17,403 nucleotides of DNA, from assembly GCA_041919675.1 (NCBI GenBank), contig JAYRTJ010000068.1, positions 1 through 17,403 on the forward strand, read 5' to 3'. Numbering within the stretch: position 1 is the stretch's first letter; every line of letters starts with the position of its first letter. Positions 7,700 to 15,054 of this stretch are shown piece by piece. Origin of the DNA: SHVO01 sp041919675. GTDB lineage: Bacteria > Pseudomonadota > Alphaproteobacteria > Rhodospirillales > Rhodospirillaceae. The notes under the pieces are model-generated. The model saw only the letters and a list, made by a program, of their open reading frames with translations. It was not told the origin of the DNA and did no database searches. A program made the translations under genes and the position numbers.

Positions 7700-8164
7700 A
7701 TGTCCGACCATAAAGCGATCGTCGAGTGGGCCAGACCGACCCCCGATTTCCTAAAAGGCCGCTATTCCCGCGAACACACCTGGAGTTTCGACGGCGGCGG
7801 GACCGTGCTCGCCTCCTCCTCGCCTTCGATTGTCCCGGTCCCGCTCTCCAATCCCGCGGGCGTCGATCCCGAGGAAGCCTTCATCGCCGCGCTCTCAAGC
7901 TGCCACATGCTCACGTTTCTCGATCTCGCGCGCCGCAAGGGCTTCGCGGTTGAGCGCTACCGCGACGAGGCCGTCGGCCGCATGGCGAAAAATGCCGAAG
8001 GTGCGATGTGGGTTTCGGAAGTGATCCTGAACCCGGAGATCGTTTACACGGACGACAAACGTCCGACGCCGGCGGAAGTGGACGAACTCCACCACGCGGC
8101 GCACAAGCTGTGCTTCATCGGTAATTCGGTGAAGACGGATGTGAAGGTGGCGCCGGCGCTCTAA
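7700..8164 (+). CDS. OsmC family peroxiredoxin-like protein
   Basis: A 154-residue OsmC/Ohr-superfamily protein. These dimeric proteins reduce organic hydroperoxides with a pair of cysteines. Both are present: Cys68 in SSCHMLTFL and Cys138 in KLCFIGNSVKT, with PEEAFIAALSSCHM the usual helix around the peroxidatic Cys. An ideal AAAGGAG ribosome site lies before the ATG. The gene is the only plus-strand one in the left 12.9 kb, and it splits kdsA from pyrG. Its TAA overlaps the stop of the convergent Sel1-repeat gene. Sequence style fits the OsmC subgroup better than Ohr, but the substrate cannot be read from sequence. Confidence 0.92.
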   Translation: MSDHKAIVEWARPTPDFLKGRYSREHTWSFDGGGTVLASSSPSIVPVPLSNPAGVDPEEAFIAALSSCHMLTFLDLARRKGFAVERYRDEAVGRMAKNAEGAMWVSEVILNPEIVYTDDKRPTPAEVDELHHAAHKLCFIGNSVKTDVKVAPAL

Positions 8165-8991
8165 CCGCGCTTCGCCACCCACTTCGTGACGAGCTGGTCG
8201 GCGCGGGTGCGCACTTGCGGCGGGAAGCTCGCGCCGATGCGTTCGATGTCCGACGCCAGCGCGCCGCGCGCATGCGGATCGATGGCGTCGAGCTGGCGGT
8301 TCTTGAGCGCGATCTGGAACCACACGTAAGAAATCACGATGTCGGCTTCCACGCCGCTGCCGTCGCGATAAGCCACACCGAGGCCAAGCTGGCCTTCCGG
8401 ATGTCCGCTCTCGGCGGCTTCGCGGAACCACTTCACCGCTTCGATATTGTCATGCGGAATATCGTCGGCGGTGGACAGAAGGTTGGCGAGGAACACTTGC
8501 GCGCCGGTATGGCCCTGTTCGGCCGCGCGGCGCGACAGCGAGACGGCCGAGCCTTCGTCCTTCGGGCCGCCAAGGCCGCGCGAGTGAAGCACGGCGAGTC
8601 CGTAGCGCGCCTCGCGAATGTCCTGATCGCTGGCGGCGGCATACCACTTGCGCGCTTCGACATAGTCCTGCCCGATGCCGTGCGCTTCTTCATAGCAGCG
8701 CGCGAGCGCGGTCTGCGCTTCCGGGTGGCCCTTCTCGGCGGCGCGCTTGTACCACATCACCGCTTCTTCAGGTTTCTTCTGCGGACTGCCGAAGCCGCCG
8801 TCCATGATCGCGCCGACGACATACTGCGCGAACGGCACGCCGTTTTCGGCGTACGGCATCACCAGGGTCAATGCGCGGTCATAATCGCCGCTGCGGAGCG
8901 CGAAATAGGCGTCGTCCAGCGGCGCGGCCTGCGCTGCCGCCGGCGACATCAGAAAAGAGATGACGGCAGCCTTTGCGAAGAACTTTCTCAT
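8161..8991 (-). CDS. Exported Sel1-repeat (TPR-like) protein
   Basis: A 276-residue protein with a clear signal peptide (about 1-22, basic MRKFF, hydrophobic core, AAAQA-APLDD cleavage region). Sel1-type repeats of about 36 residues follow from about 55 to 235, recognisable by A-x-x-x-L/G spacing and WYKRAAEKGHPEAQ, KWYAAASDQ, SLSRRAAEQGHTGAQ and KWFREAAESGHPEGQ. I count about five repeats. Sel1 arrays act as protein-binding scaffolds; the partner here is unknown. I chose the ATG at 8991, with AAGGTGG 8 bases upstream, over a GTG four codons earlier. It starts 27 bases after the pyrG stop and may share its transcript. Confidence 0.9.
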   Translation of the reverse strand: MRKFFAKAAVISFLMSPAAAQAAPLDDAYFALRSGDYDRALTLVMPYAENGVPFAQYVVGAIMDGGFGSPQKKPEEAVMWYKRAAEKGHPEAQTALARCYEEAHGIGQDYVEARKWYAAASDQDIREARYGLAVLHSRGLGGPKDEGSAVSLSRRAAEQGHTGAQVFLANLLSTADDIPHDNIEAVKWFREAAESGHPEGQLGLGVAYRDGSGVEADIVISYVWFQIALKNRQLDAIDPHARGALASDIERIGASFPPQVRTRADQLVTKWVAKRG

Positions 8992-9018
8992 CCGGAAGGC
9001 CACCTTTTACCCTGTGGT

Positions 9019-10647
9019 TTAAACCAGTCGGCTCTGTCTCACCGCCGCCGCCACGAAGGACGTAAACAGCGGATGCGGATCGTGAGGCTTCGACTTTAGC
9101 TCAGGATGGAACTGAACGCCAATAAACCAGGGATGGTCGGGATACTCCACCATCTCGGGTAGCACCCCGTCCGGGGACATCCCGCAGAAGGTCAAACCCG
9201 CGTCTTCCAGCTGTTTTTTATAGTTAATATTCACTTCGTAGCGGTGGCGGTGGCGCTCTTCGATGGTGCGCGCGCGGTAGATTTCCTCCACCCGCGTGCC
9301 CGGCTTCAGCGCGCACGGATAGGCCCCCAGGCGCATCGTGCCGCCCTTGTCGCCGCGTTCGGTGCGCTTCTGGACCTCGTTGCCCTTGACCCACTCGGTC
9401 ATCAGACCGACGACCGGGTGCTTGGCTTCGCCGAATTCGGACGAACTCGCGCCCGCGAGGCCGACGATGTTGCGCGCCGCTTCGATCACGGCCATCTGCA
9501 TCCCGAAGCAGATGCCGAAGTACGGCACCTTGCGCTCGCGCGCGAACTTCGCGGCCTGGATCTTGCCTTCCGCGCCGCGCTCGCCGAACCCGCCCGGCAC
9601 GAGGATCCCGTCGACATGCTCCAGGTGATTGACCACGTCCTCGCGCTCAAAAATTTCTGAATCGATCCAATCGAGTTTGACGTGCACGTTGTTGGCGATG
9701 CCGCCGTGCTCGAGCGCTTCGGACAGCGATTTGTAGGCGTCCTTCAACTGGATGTATTTGCCGACGATCGCGATGGTCACCTCGCCTTCCGGGCGGCGTA
9801 CGCGTTCGACGATGTCGTACCAGCGCTGCAGGTCCGGCTCCTTGTCGACCGGCAGCTTGAAATGCTTGAGCACTTCGCGGTCGAGGCCTTCATCGTGATA
9901 GGAGATCGGCACCTGATAGATGGTGTCGACGTCCAGCGCGGGGATCACCTTCTCCTCGCGCACGTTGCAGAACAGCGCGATCTTGCGGCGGTCGGAGGCC
10001 GGCAGCGGACGGTCGATGCGGCACATCAGGATGTCGGGCTGAATCCCGAGACCGAGCAACTCCTTCACGGAGTGCTGGGTCGGCTTGGTCTTCAACTCGC
10101 CCGCCGCCGAGATGAACGGGATCAGCGTCAGGTGCATATAAAGGGCGCGTTCATGCCCGAGTTCATTGCCTAACTGACGGATGGCTTCCAGGAACGGCAG
10201 GCTTTCGATATCGCCCACCGTGCCGCCGATTTCACACAGGATGAAGTCTTCGTCCTGGATGTCGGACTGGATGAATTCCTTGATGGCGTCGGTGACGTGC
10301 GGAATGACCTGCACCGTCCCGCCCAGATAATCGCCGCGGCGTTCCTTCGCGATCACGTTCGAATAGATGCGCCCCGTCGTCACGCTGTCGGACTGGCGCG
10401 AGGCCACGCCGGTGAAGCGTTCGTAATGGCCCAGGTCGAGGTCGGTCTCGGCGCCGTCGTCGGTGACGTAGACTTCCCCGTGCTGGTACGGGCTCATCGT
10501 GCCGGGATCGACGTTCAGGTACGGGTCGAGTTTGCGCAGGCGGACCTTATAGCCGCGCGCCTGCAGCAGCGCCCCGAGGGATGCTGAGCAAAGACCTTTA
10601 CCAAGAGAGGAGACCACGCCGCCGGTGATAAAAATAAAACGCGTCAT
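9019..10647 (-). CDS. pyrG: CTP synthase
   Basis: Makes CTP from UTP using ATP and glutamine; cytoplasmic. The 542 residues match the family. The N-terminal synthetase domain shows ITGGVVSSLGKG (8-18), the ATP-binding loop, and CEIGGTVGDIES (138-149). The C-terminal class I glutamine amidotransferase domain (about 290-542) shows PGGFGERG, the nucleophile Cys380 in FGICFGMQ, and His514 and Glu516 in QFHPELKS. The ATG at 10647 begins MTRFIFITGG, the canonical N-terminus, although no clear ribosome site precedes it. The gene follows secG after 108 bases that contain a strong hairpin. Confidence 0.98.
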   Translation of the reverse strand: MTRFIFITGGVVSSLGKGLCSASLGALLQARGYKVRLRKLDPYLNVDPGTMSPYQHGEVYVTDDGAETDLDLGHYERFTGVASRQSDSVTTGRIYSNVIAKERRGDYLGGTVQVIPHVTDAIKEFIQSDIQDEDFILCEIGGTVGDIESLPFLEAIRQLGNELGHERALYMHLTLIPFISAAGELKTKPTQHSVKELLGLGIQPDILMCRIDRPLPASDRRKIALFCNVREEKVIPALDVDTIYQVPISYHDEGLDREVLKHFKLPVDKEPDLQRWYDIVERVRRPEGEVTIAIVGKYIQLKDAYKSLSEALEHGGIANNVHVKLDWIDSEIFEREDVVNHLEHVDGILVPGGFGERGAEGKIQAAKFARERKVPYFGICFGMQMAVIEAARNIVGLAGASSSEFGEAKHPVVGLMTEWVKGNEVQKRTERGDKGGTMRLGAYPCALKPGTRVEEIYRARTIEERHRHRYEVNINYKKQLEDAGLTFCGMSPDGVLPEMVEYPDHPWFIGVQFHPELKSKPHDPHPLFTSFVAAAVRQSRLV

Positions 10648-10722
10648 GGGCGGCTAATGTAACTCATGTTGCGCGCGCGACAAGCGCCGCGCGCTGATCC
10701 GAAGAAGAAAGTTGTGGATGAA

Positions 10723-10748
10723 GCGGTGAGCGAGGTTCCTCGCACCGC
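10723..10748 (-). other. Strong hairpin between secG and pyrG
   Basis: On the minus strand GCGGTGCGAG pairs with CTCG(CT)CACCGC around a GAAC loop: two 5-base-pair stems separated by a 2-base bulge. It lies 7 bases after the secG stop. Pyrimidine-rich sequence follows, but there is no clean T-run, so it may be a weak terminator, an RNA-end stabiliser or a control element for pyrG. Confidence 0.5.
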
Positions 10749-10755
10749 CACGAGG

Positions 10756-11139
10756 TTATTTCGGAACCGACGGCGCGGCCGGTTCGCTCGGAACCGCGGG
10801 GGCCGCGTCCGGGGCCGCCGGCGTTTCGATGACGCTGTCGCTCACCTTCGGCACGGCGACACCGCCGGTGGCGGCGGCCGGAGCCATAATCGAGGCCGGC
10901 GCGGTTTGGTTACGGGCCAAAAGCGCCAGCGTGATGCTGGTGGCGAAGAAGGTCATGGCCAGGATCGAGGTCGCGCGCGTCAACGCGTTCGGGCGCGAAC
11001 GCGGCTGCATCATGGCGCTCAGGGACACGCCGCCGCCAAAGCCGCCGCCGGCTGCATTTCCTTCAGTCTTCTGCAGAAGAATAAGGAAAATCAGGACTGC
11101 GGTGACGAGCAGGTGGAGCGCGAGAACGACGGTGGTCAT
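10756..11139 (-). CDS. secG: Preprotein translocase subunit SecG
   Basis: Small inner-membrane subunit of the SecYEG channel that helps SecA-driven export. The 127 residues contain two hydrophobic segments (about 3-22 and 57-75) flanking the conserved cytoplasmic loop LLQKTEGNAAGGGFGGG, followed by RPNALTRATSILA, the family signature. The C-terminal third is a Pro/Ala-rich, low-complexity tail, common in alphaproteobacterial SecG. GAGGA lies 4 bases before the ATG. Its position beside pyrG, close to tpiA, is the usual alphaproteobacterial order, here interrupted by a regulator gene. Confidence 0.95.
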   Translation of the reverse strand: MTTVVLALHLLVTAVLIFLILLQKTEGNAAGGGFGGGVSLSAMMQPRSRPNALTRATSILAMTFFATSITLALLARNQTAPASIMAPAAATGGVAVPKVSDSVIETPAAPDAAPAVPSEPAAPSVPK

Positions 11140-11224
11140 GGATCCTCGGGAAACAAAAGCAGGCGTCTTGTAATCTGTTCGACCGCCAATAGCTAGTCGC
11201 GTTTCAGATAGGAGCGGCCGGCCG

Positions 11225-11244
11225 AAAAAGCCAGCCTCCCCGGC
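11225..11244 (-). terminator. Rho-independent terminator after the S24-like regulator gene
   Basis: On the minus strand GCCGG-GGAGG-CTGGC (five pairs, one of them G-T) is followed directly by TTTTT. It lies 30-50 bases after the stop of the regulator gene and before secG, so it would keep that gene's transcript out of secG. Confidence 0.6.
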
Positions 11245-11274
11245 AATTACAATTAAATTTCAAATAGTTAAAGC

Positions 11275-11943
11275 CTAACGGCGATAGCGGACCCCGGCGA
11301 TGCAATGCAAGGAGGCCAGCTTGTCGGCTTTGATCTGCGTATCCTTCTTGGGGTTGAACTGACGCAGCGTCACCCCCGCCTTGGATTTGCGCACCAGCCG
11401 GCGGATGACGGCGCGTCCGTCCGTCGTCTCGGCGATCACGTTATCCCCAACCTTGGCCGCTTCGCTCGGATCCACATAGATCAGCCAGCCCGGCTCGAAG
11501 GCGGGCGACATGGTCTCGTCATGGACCGTCAGCGCATAGGCCGTCAGGACCCGGCGCAAGTAAGCGGGCCGCTCGGTGAGTTTTGAGATCCGGGCCCGGT
11601 CGATCCGCGCGCCGCCCGCCACCTTGACCGTGTCGATGACGGGCAGGTCCTTGGCGCCGAAACCGCCCTGACTTTTGGGAATGAAGGTGAGATTCGGCGA
11701 ACGGCCCTTCTCCGCCTTCTCGACCGACGGAAAGATCACCGACGTCGCGATCCCCATCGCCGCCGCCAATGCATCGACGGTCGCTTGCGTCAAAGTCTCG
11801 GAGCGCTTGGTCAGGAAATTCCTGATCGTGCCTTCCGAAATGCCGGCTTCCCTGGCCCAACGGGCCACCTTGATCTTTCGGGCGGTGATGAACCGCTGAA
11901 GATCTTGCCGGCGAAGATTGGTCGTCAGCTGCTTTTTTTTCAT
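11275..11943 (-). CDS. XRE/S24-type transcriptional regulator with altered peptidase dyad
   Basis: A 222-residue protein with an N-terminal helix-turn-helix (about 10-65, KVARWAREAGISEGTIRNFL) and a C-terminal LexA/CI-like S24 domain (about 100-222). In active S24 proteins the catalytic Ser sits in GDSMxP and the Lys in a following V-x-K-R strand. Here the matching stretches read HDETMSP, with Thr144 in place of Ser, and AVIRRLV, with Arg181 in place of Lys. A VAGG cleavage-like segment (Ala109-Gly110) is kept. Self-cleavage is therefore doubtful. The ATG at 11943 has GGAG 9 bases upstream; an ATG three codons earlier (11952) is the alternative. It has its own promoter and terminator and sits between tpiA and secG. 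Its targets are unknown. Confidence 0.85.
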   Translation of the reverse strand: MKKKQLTTNLRRQDLQRFITARKIKVARWAREAGISEGTIRNFLTKRSETLTQATVDALAAAMGIATSVIFPSVEKAEKGRSPNLTFIPKSQGGFGAKDLPVIDTVKVAGGARIDRARISKLTERPAYLRRVLTAYALTVHDETMSPAFEPGWLIYVDPSEAAKVGDNVIAETTDGRAVIRRLVRKSKAGVTLRQFNPKKDTQIKADKLASLHCIAGVRYRR

Positions 11944-11971
11944 GCGCCGCATCTCCGCTTATTAAGTGCGC

Positions 11972-12026
11972 GGGTGTCACTCGCATTCCACTTCAGAGGC
12001 CGCCTGCCGGTAAGCGTCAGACACCC
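11972..12026. promoter_or_regulatory. Distant inverted repeat GGGTGTC / GACACCC in the regulator leader
   Basis: Perfect 7-base arms at 11972-11978 and 12020-12026, 41 bases apart, lie in the 5' leader of the S24-like regulator gene, downstream of its candidate promoter. They could be paired operator half-sites or a long RNA stem. Confidence 0.3.
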
Positions 12027-12029
12027 CTA

Positions 12030-12037
12030 CCCCGGGG
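12030..12037. promoter_or_regulatory. CCCCGGGG palindrome at the predicted transcription start
   Basis: A perfect 8-base palindrome lies 4 bases downstream of the TATAAT box of the regulator gene, where a bound repressor would block initiation. No known operator is recognised. Confidence 0.3.
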
Positions 12038-12041
12038 AATG

Positions 12042-12071
12042 ATTATACCCGACTTGGGCAGGCGGAAACAA
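12042..12071 (-). promoter_or_regulatory. Promoter candidate for the S24-like regulator gene
   Basis: A perfect TATAAT (12047-12042 on minus) is preceded after 18 bases by TTGTTT (12071-12066, 3 of 6 to TTGACA). Transcription would start near 12035, giving a leader of about 90 nt. It lies downstream of the tpiA stop and hairpin. Confidence 0.5.
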
Positions 12072-12144
12072 TAACGCCGTAGCCGCGTAACCTCATGAGA
12101 CGCATTTTTCTGCGCAGCAACCGCGGCCGTCGCTCTTCAGCGAA

Positions 12145-12164
12145 ATGAGCGAAAATCCGCTCAT
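12145..12164 (-). terminator. Hairpin abutting the tpiA stop codon
   Basis: On minus, ATGAGCG-GATTTT-CGCTCAT forms a perfect 7-base-pair stem with a 6-base loop, starting directly after the TAG of tpiA. There is no T-run after it, so it is either a weak or Rho-assisted terminator or an mRNA 3'-end stabiliser. Confidence 0.45.
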
Positions 12165-12911
12165 CTATCGCGGGCAGCTTTCAATGATCCGCGAAAACTC
12201 GGCCGCGTCCAGGCTGGCGCCGCCCACGAGCGCACCGCTCACGTTGTTCGTCGCCAGGATTTCCTTTGCATTCGCGGCTTTAACCGACCCCCCGTAAAGG
12301 ATACGCAAGCCGCCGGAACCGCCGCGGCCGGCCGCGAACAGTGTGGCGATTTGGCCATGAACCGCGGCGATATCGGCGGTCGTCGCTGTTTTTCCGGTGC
12401 CGATGGCCCAAACAGGTTCGTAGGCGATCACGACATTCTCCGCCGTCGCACCGCCCGGAACGGAGCCCGTCACCTGCCGCGCGATCACGGATATAGTTTC
12501 GCCTCGCTCACGTTCGGCTTCCGTTTCACCGACGCAGATGATTGGCGTCAAACCGGCTTTCAGCGCCGCTTCGGCTTTCACGCGCACAAGTTCATCGGTC
12601 TCGCCGTGATCCGCGCGCCGCTCCGAGTGACCGACGATGACGAAACGGCAACCAAGTTCGGCCAGCAAAACAGCACTTATGTCGCCGGTGTGAGCGCCCT
12701 TTTCCTTCGCGTGGCAATCCTGGCCGCCGACGGCGACCGCGGTTCCCTTCGTGACCGCAAGCACCGCGGGAATGAGCGGCGCCGGCGGGCACAAAGCGAC
12801 TTCGGCCTGCACCGCGGCGCCGCGCACGGTCGCGATGAGTTCGGCGGCGAGCGCCTCGGCCGACGCCAGCGTGCCGTTCATCTTCCAGTTTCCAGCGATC
12901 AGATAAGGCAT
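12165..12911 (-). CDS. tpiA: Triosephosphate isomerase
   Basis: Interconverts dihydroxyacetone phosphate and glyceraldehyde 3-phosphate in glycolysis and gluconeogenesis; cytoplasmic TIM barrel. The 248 residues carry all catalytic parts: AGNWKMN with Asn8 and Lys10, VGHSERR with His95, AYEPVWAIGTGKTA with Glu165 and the flexible loop, and the phosphate-binding ILYGGSVKAAN and ALVGGASL. GGAGGAAG lies close before the ATG. It is divergent from ppiD across 176 bases. The stop is followed at once by a hairpin. Confidence 0.98.
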   Translation of the reverse strand: MPYLIAGNWKMNGTLASAEALAAELIATVRGAAVQAEVALCPPAPLIPAVLAVTKGTAVAVGGQDCHAKEKGAHTGDISAVLLAELGCRFVIVGHSERRADHGETDELVRVKAEAALKAGLTPIICVGETEAERERGETISVIARQVTGSVPGGATAENVVIAYEPVWAIGTGKTATTADIAAVHGQIATLFAAGRGGSGGLRILYGGSVKAANAKEILATNNVSGALVGGASLDAAEFSRIIESCPR

Positions 12912-13009
12912 GAGTCTTCCTCCGTTGGAAGGTTGGTACCCCGGACGAAGGGTTGGCGCAATCTCTCTAACTCTTCATGTTCATTGGAAAATTTGGCTGC
13001 GCGGCGTGC

Positions 13010-13038
13010 TTGCCGGGCCCACCCCCCCAACCTATGAT
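13010..13038 (+). promoter_or_regulatory. Sigma-70-type promoter candidate for ppiD-trpE
   Basis: TTGCCG (13010-13015) and TATGAT (13033-13038, 5 of 6) are separated by exactly 17 bases. Initiation near 13045 would give a leader of about 40 nt before the ppiD ATG. This supports the start at 13088 over an upstream in-frame ATG. Confidence 0.55.
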
Positions 13039-13087
13039 GCGGCCACCTTGCCGCCCTCAACGCGGCGCACCTTTTTTGAGTAAGCCA

Positions 13088-15013
13088 ATGTTCGACCAAA
13101 TCCGCGACGCCGTCAAAAACAGCATCCTCGTTAAAATCATGCTCGGGGCCTTGATGATAAGCTTCGGCATCTTCGGCATCGGCGACTTCGTGGGGACCGG
13201 CGGTCTCGACCCCAATATCGCGCTGAAGGTCGGCAAGCGCGAAATGAACGCGGTCGAGTTCCAGCGCCGCTACGATCAGCAATACAGCCGCTTCAAGGAA
13301 TCCGTGGGCGGCCAGCTGCCCGACAACGAAGCCATCCGCCGCTCCATCATGGATGCGACCGTGGCCGAATTGACGCGCGCCAGCCTGGTGGAAGGCGCCG
13401 CGGACGATCTCGGCGTCGTCGTCACCGACGCGCAACTGCGCAACGACGTACGCAAGATGGACGCCTTCAACGACGAGACCGGTAATTTCAGCCAACGCGT
13501 GTTCGGTGAAGTCCTCTCGCAGAACGGCCTGTCCGAAGCGGCCTTCCTCGAATTGATGCGCGGCGAGCTCCGTCAACGCGCCTTGATGCAGCCGGTCGCG
13601 CTGGGCGGCGCGGCGCCGGGCTTCCTCACCGACAGCCTGTTCACCTACCGTAACGAAGCCCGCTCGGCCGACACGTTACTCGTCCCGACGAAGGCCATCG
13701 CCATTTCCGAAACGCCGAGCGATGCCGACCTCAAGGCGCTCTACGACCAGCACCTCGCCTCATTCATGCGTCCGGAGTACCGTAAGCTCGCCGTTGTGGC
13801 GATGCGCGCCACCGAGCTGGTGAAGCCGGAATCCTTCGCCGAAGATGAACTGAAGACTTACTTCGACCAAAACCCGGGCCGCTTCCGCACGCCGGAAAAG
13901 CGCCGTGTCGCGCAGTTGGTGTTCGACAGCAAGGAAGAAGCCGACAAGGTTTACGCGCTCGCCGCGCCGGGCGACACCCTCGCCGCGCTCGCCGCCAAGG
14001 CCAAGATCGGCGCGCCGATCGACCTCGGCGAACAGGCCAAGGATTCCATCATCGGCAAAAGCATGGGCGCGGCTTACGAGCTGCCGCTGAATGAGATCAG
14101 CCAGCCGACACAGAGCGATCTCGGCTGGCACCTGTTCACGACCACCGCGCTCACGCCGGCGCATGAAACGCCGTTTCAAGAAGCACAAGCCACCATCCGC
14201 AGGCTCCTGTCCGAGGAACGCGGCACGGACGCGCTGTACCGCGCCTCGACCGAAGTACAAGATGCGCTGGCCGCCGGCACGCCGATGAACGAGATCGCGA
14301 ACAATCTGAGCGTTCCGCTCACGCAGATCGAAGCCATCGACCAAACGGGCAAGGATATGGCCGGCGCTCAAGTGCCGGGCATTGTCGATCCCCAAGGCCT
14401 GCTTACGACCGCCTTCACGCTGCCCACGGGCGGCGACAGCGGCTTGAAAGACCTTCCGGGCCGCGCCGGCTACTACGTCGTGAAAGTGGAAGGCGTCACG
14501 CCCCCGGCCGCCCGCCCGATCGAGGAGGTCCGCCCCGAACTCCTGGCCATGTGGCAGCGCGACAAGGCGCTCGCGGAAGCGCGCAAGATCGCCGACAAGA
14601 TCGCCGCCGAAGTCGGCCCTTCCAGCGACATGTCCTCCATGGGCACCAAGGACGGCAAGGTCAGCTACGGCCTCTTGACCGCCGTGACCCGGACCGGCCA
14701 GCCGCTTGACCGCTTCCACCTGCTTGATACCGGCCGCCTCAGCGCACCGATGCTCGCGAAGCTTTTTGCGGCGAAACCGGGCGAAGTCATCACCGCCGAC
14801 ACGTCCGATGGCGTTGTCGTCGCACGCTTGAAAGACGTCGTCACGCCGCAAGCCGTCGGCCCGCAGGCTCTGGTGCGCAACCAGATCGCCGGCGATCTGC
14901 GCAACGCCGTCACCGGCGACATCATGGAGCAGATGACCGCCGAGTTCACCAAGCGCTATCCGGTCGAAGTGAACCGCACGGTCGTCGATCAGATGGTCAA
15001 GACCGCGCGCTAA
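13088..15013 (+). CDS. ppiD: PpiD-like membrane-anchored periplasmic chaperone (SurA-N / parvulin)
   Basis: A 641-residue inner-membrane-anchored folding factor that acts at the periplasmic exit of the Sec translocon. The start MFDQIRDAVKNSILVK is canonical. One transmembrane helix follows (about 13-35, ILVKIMLGALMISFGIFGIG), then a SurA-like N-terminal chaperone region (about 45-190) with the family's GxxxMxxxEFQRRYDQQ. A parvulin-type region (about 225-370) and a second degenerate unit follow; the C-terminal GEVITADTSDGVVVARL resembles the usual ending. I cannot judge whether the parvulin domain is active; PpiD of E. coli is largely inactive. An in-frame upstream ATG at 12977 was rejected because it would read through the promoter. 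The ribosome site is weak (GAGTAAG). Confidence 0.92.
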   Translation: MFDQIRDAVKNSILVKIMLGALMISFGIFGIGDFVGTGGLDPNIALKVGKREMNAVEFQRRYDQQYSRFKESVGGQLPDNEAIRRSIMDATVAELTRASLVEGAADDLGVVVTDAQLRNDVRKMDAFNDETGNFSQRVFGEVLSQNGLSEAAFLELMRGELRQRALMQPVALGGAAPGFLTDSLFTYRNEARSADTLLVPTKAIAISETPSDADLKALYDQHLASFMRPEYRKLAVVAMRATELVKPESFAEDELKTYFDQNPGRFRTPEKRRVAQLVFDSKEEADKVYALAAPGDTLAALAAKAKIGAPIDLGEQAKDSIIGKSMGAAYELPLNEISQPTQSDLGWHLFTTTALTPAHETPFQEAQATIRRLLSEERGTDALYRASTEVQDALAAGTPMNEIANNLSVPLTQIEAIDQTGKDMAGAQVPGIVDPQGLLTTAFTLPTGGDSGLKDLPGRAGYYVVKVEGVTPPAARPIEEVRPELLAMWQRDKALAEARKIADKIAAEVGPSSDMSSMGTKDGKVSYGLLTAVTRTGQPLDRFHLLDTGRLSAPMLAKLFAAKPGEVITADTSDGVVVARLKDVVTPQAVGPQALVRNQIAGDLRNAVTGDIMEQMTAEFTKRYPVEVNRTVVDQMVKTAR

Positions 15014-15054
15014 GCCGCGCCGGGCGCCGCGAGCCGAGTTCGAAAGCTATTACG

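Noticed and set aside
12977..13087. N-terminal extension of PpiD from an upstream ATG
   Set aside because: The extra residues are Pro/Cys/Arg-rich and unlike the family, and the segment contains a good -35/-10 pair; MFDQIRDAVK at 13088 is the canonical start.
13760..14851. A 363-codon minus-strand frame opposite ppiD
   Set aside because: Shadow of ppiD; Arg/Gly-rich with no domain or ribosome site.
15014..15054. Tryptophan leader peptide and attenuator before trpE
   Set aside because: The gap of 41 bases is too short and contains no run of Trp codons or paired hairpins.
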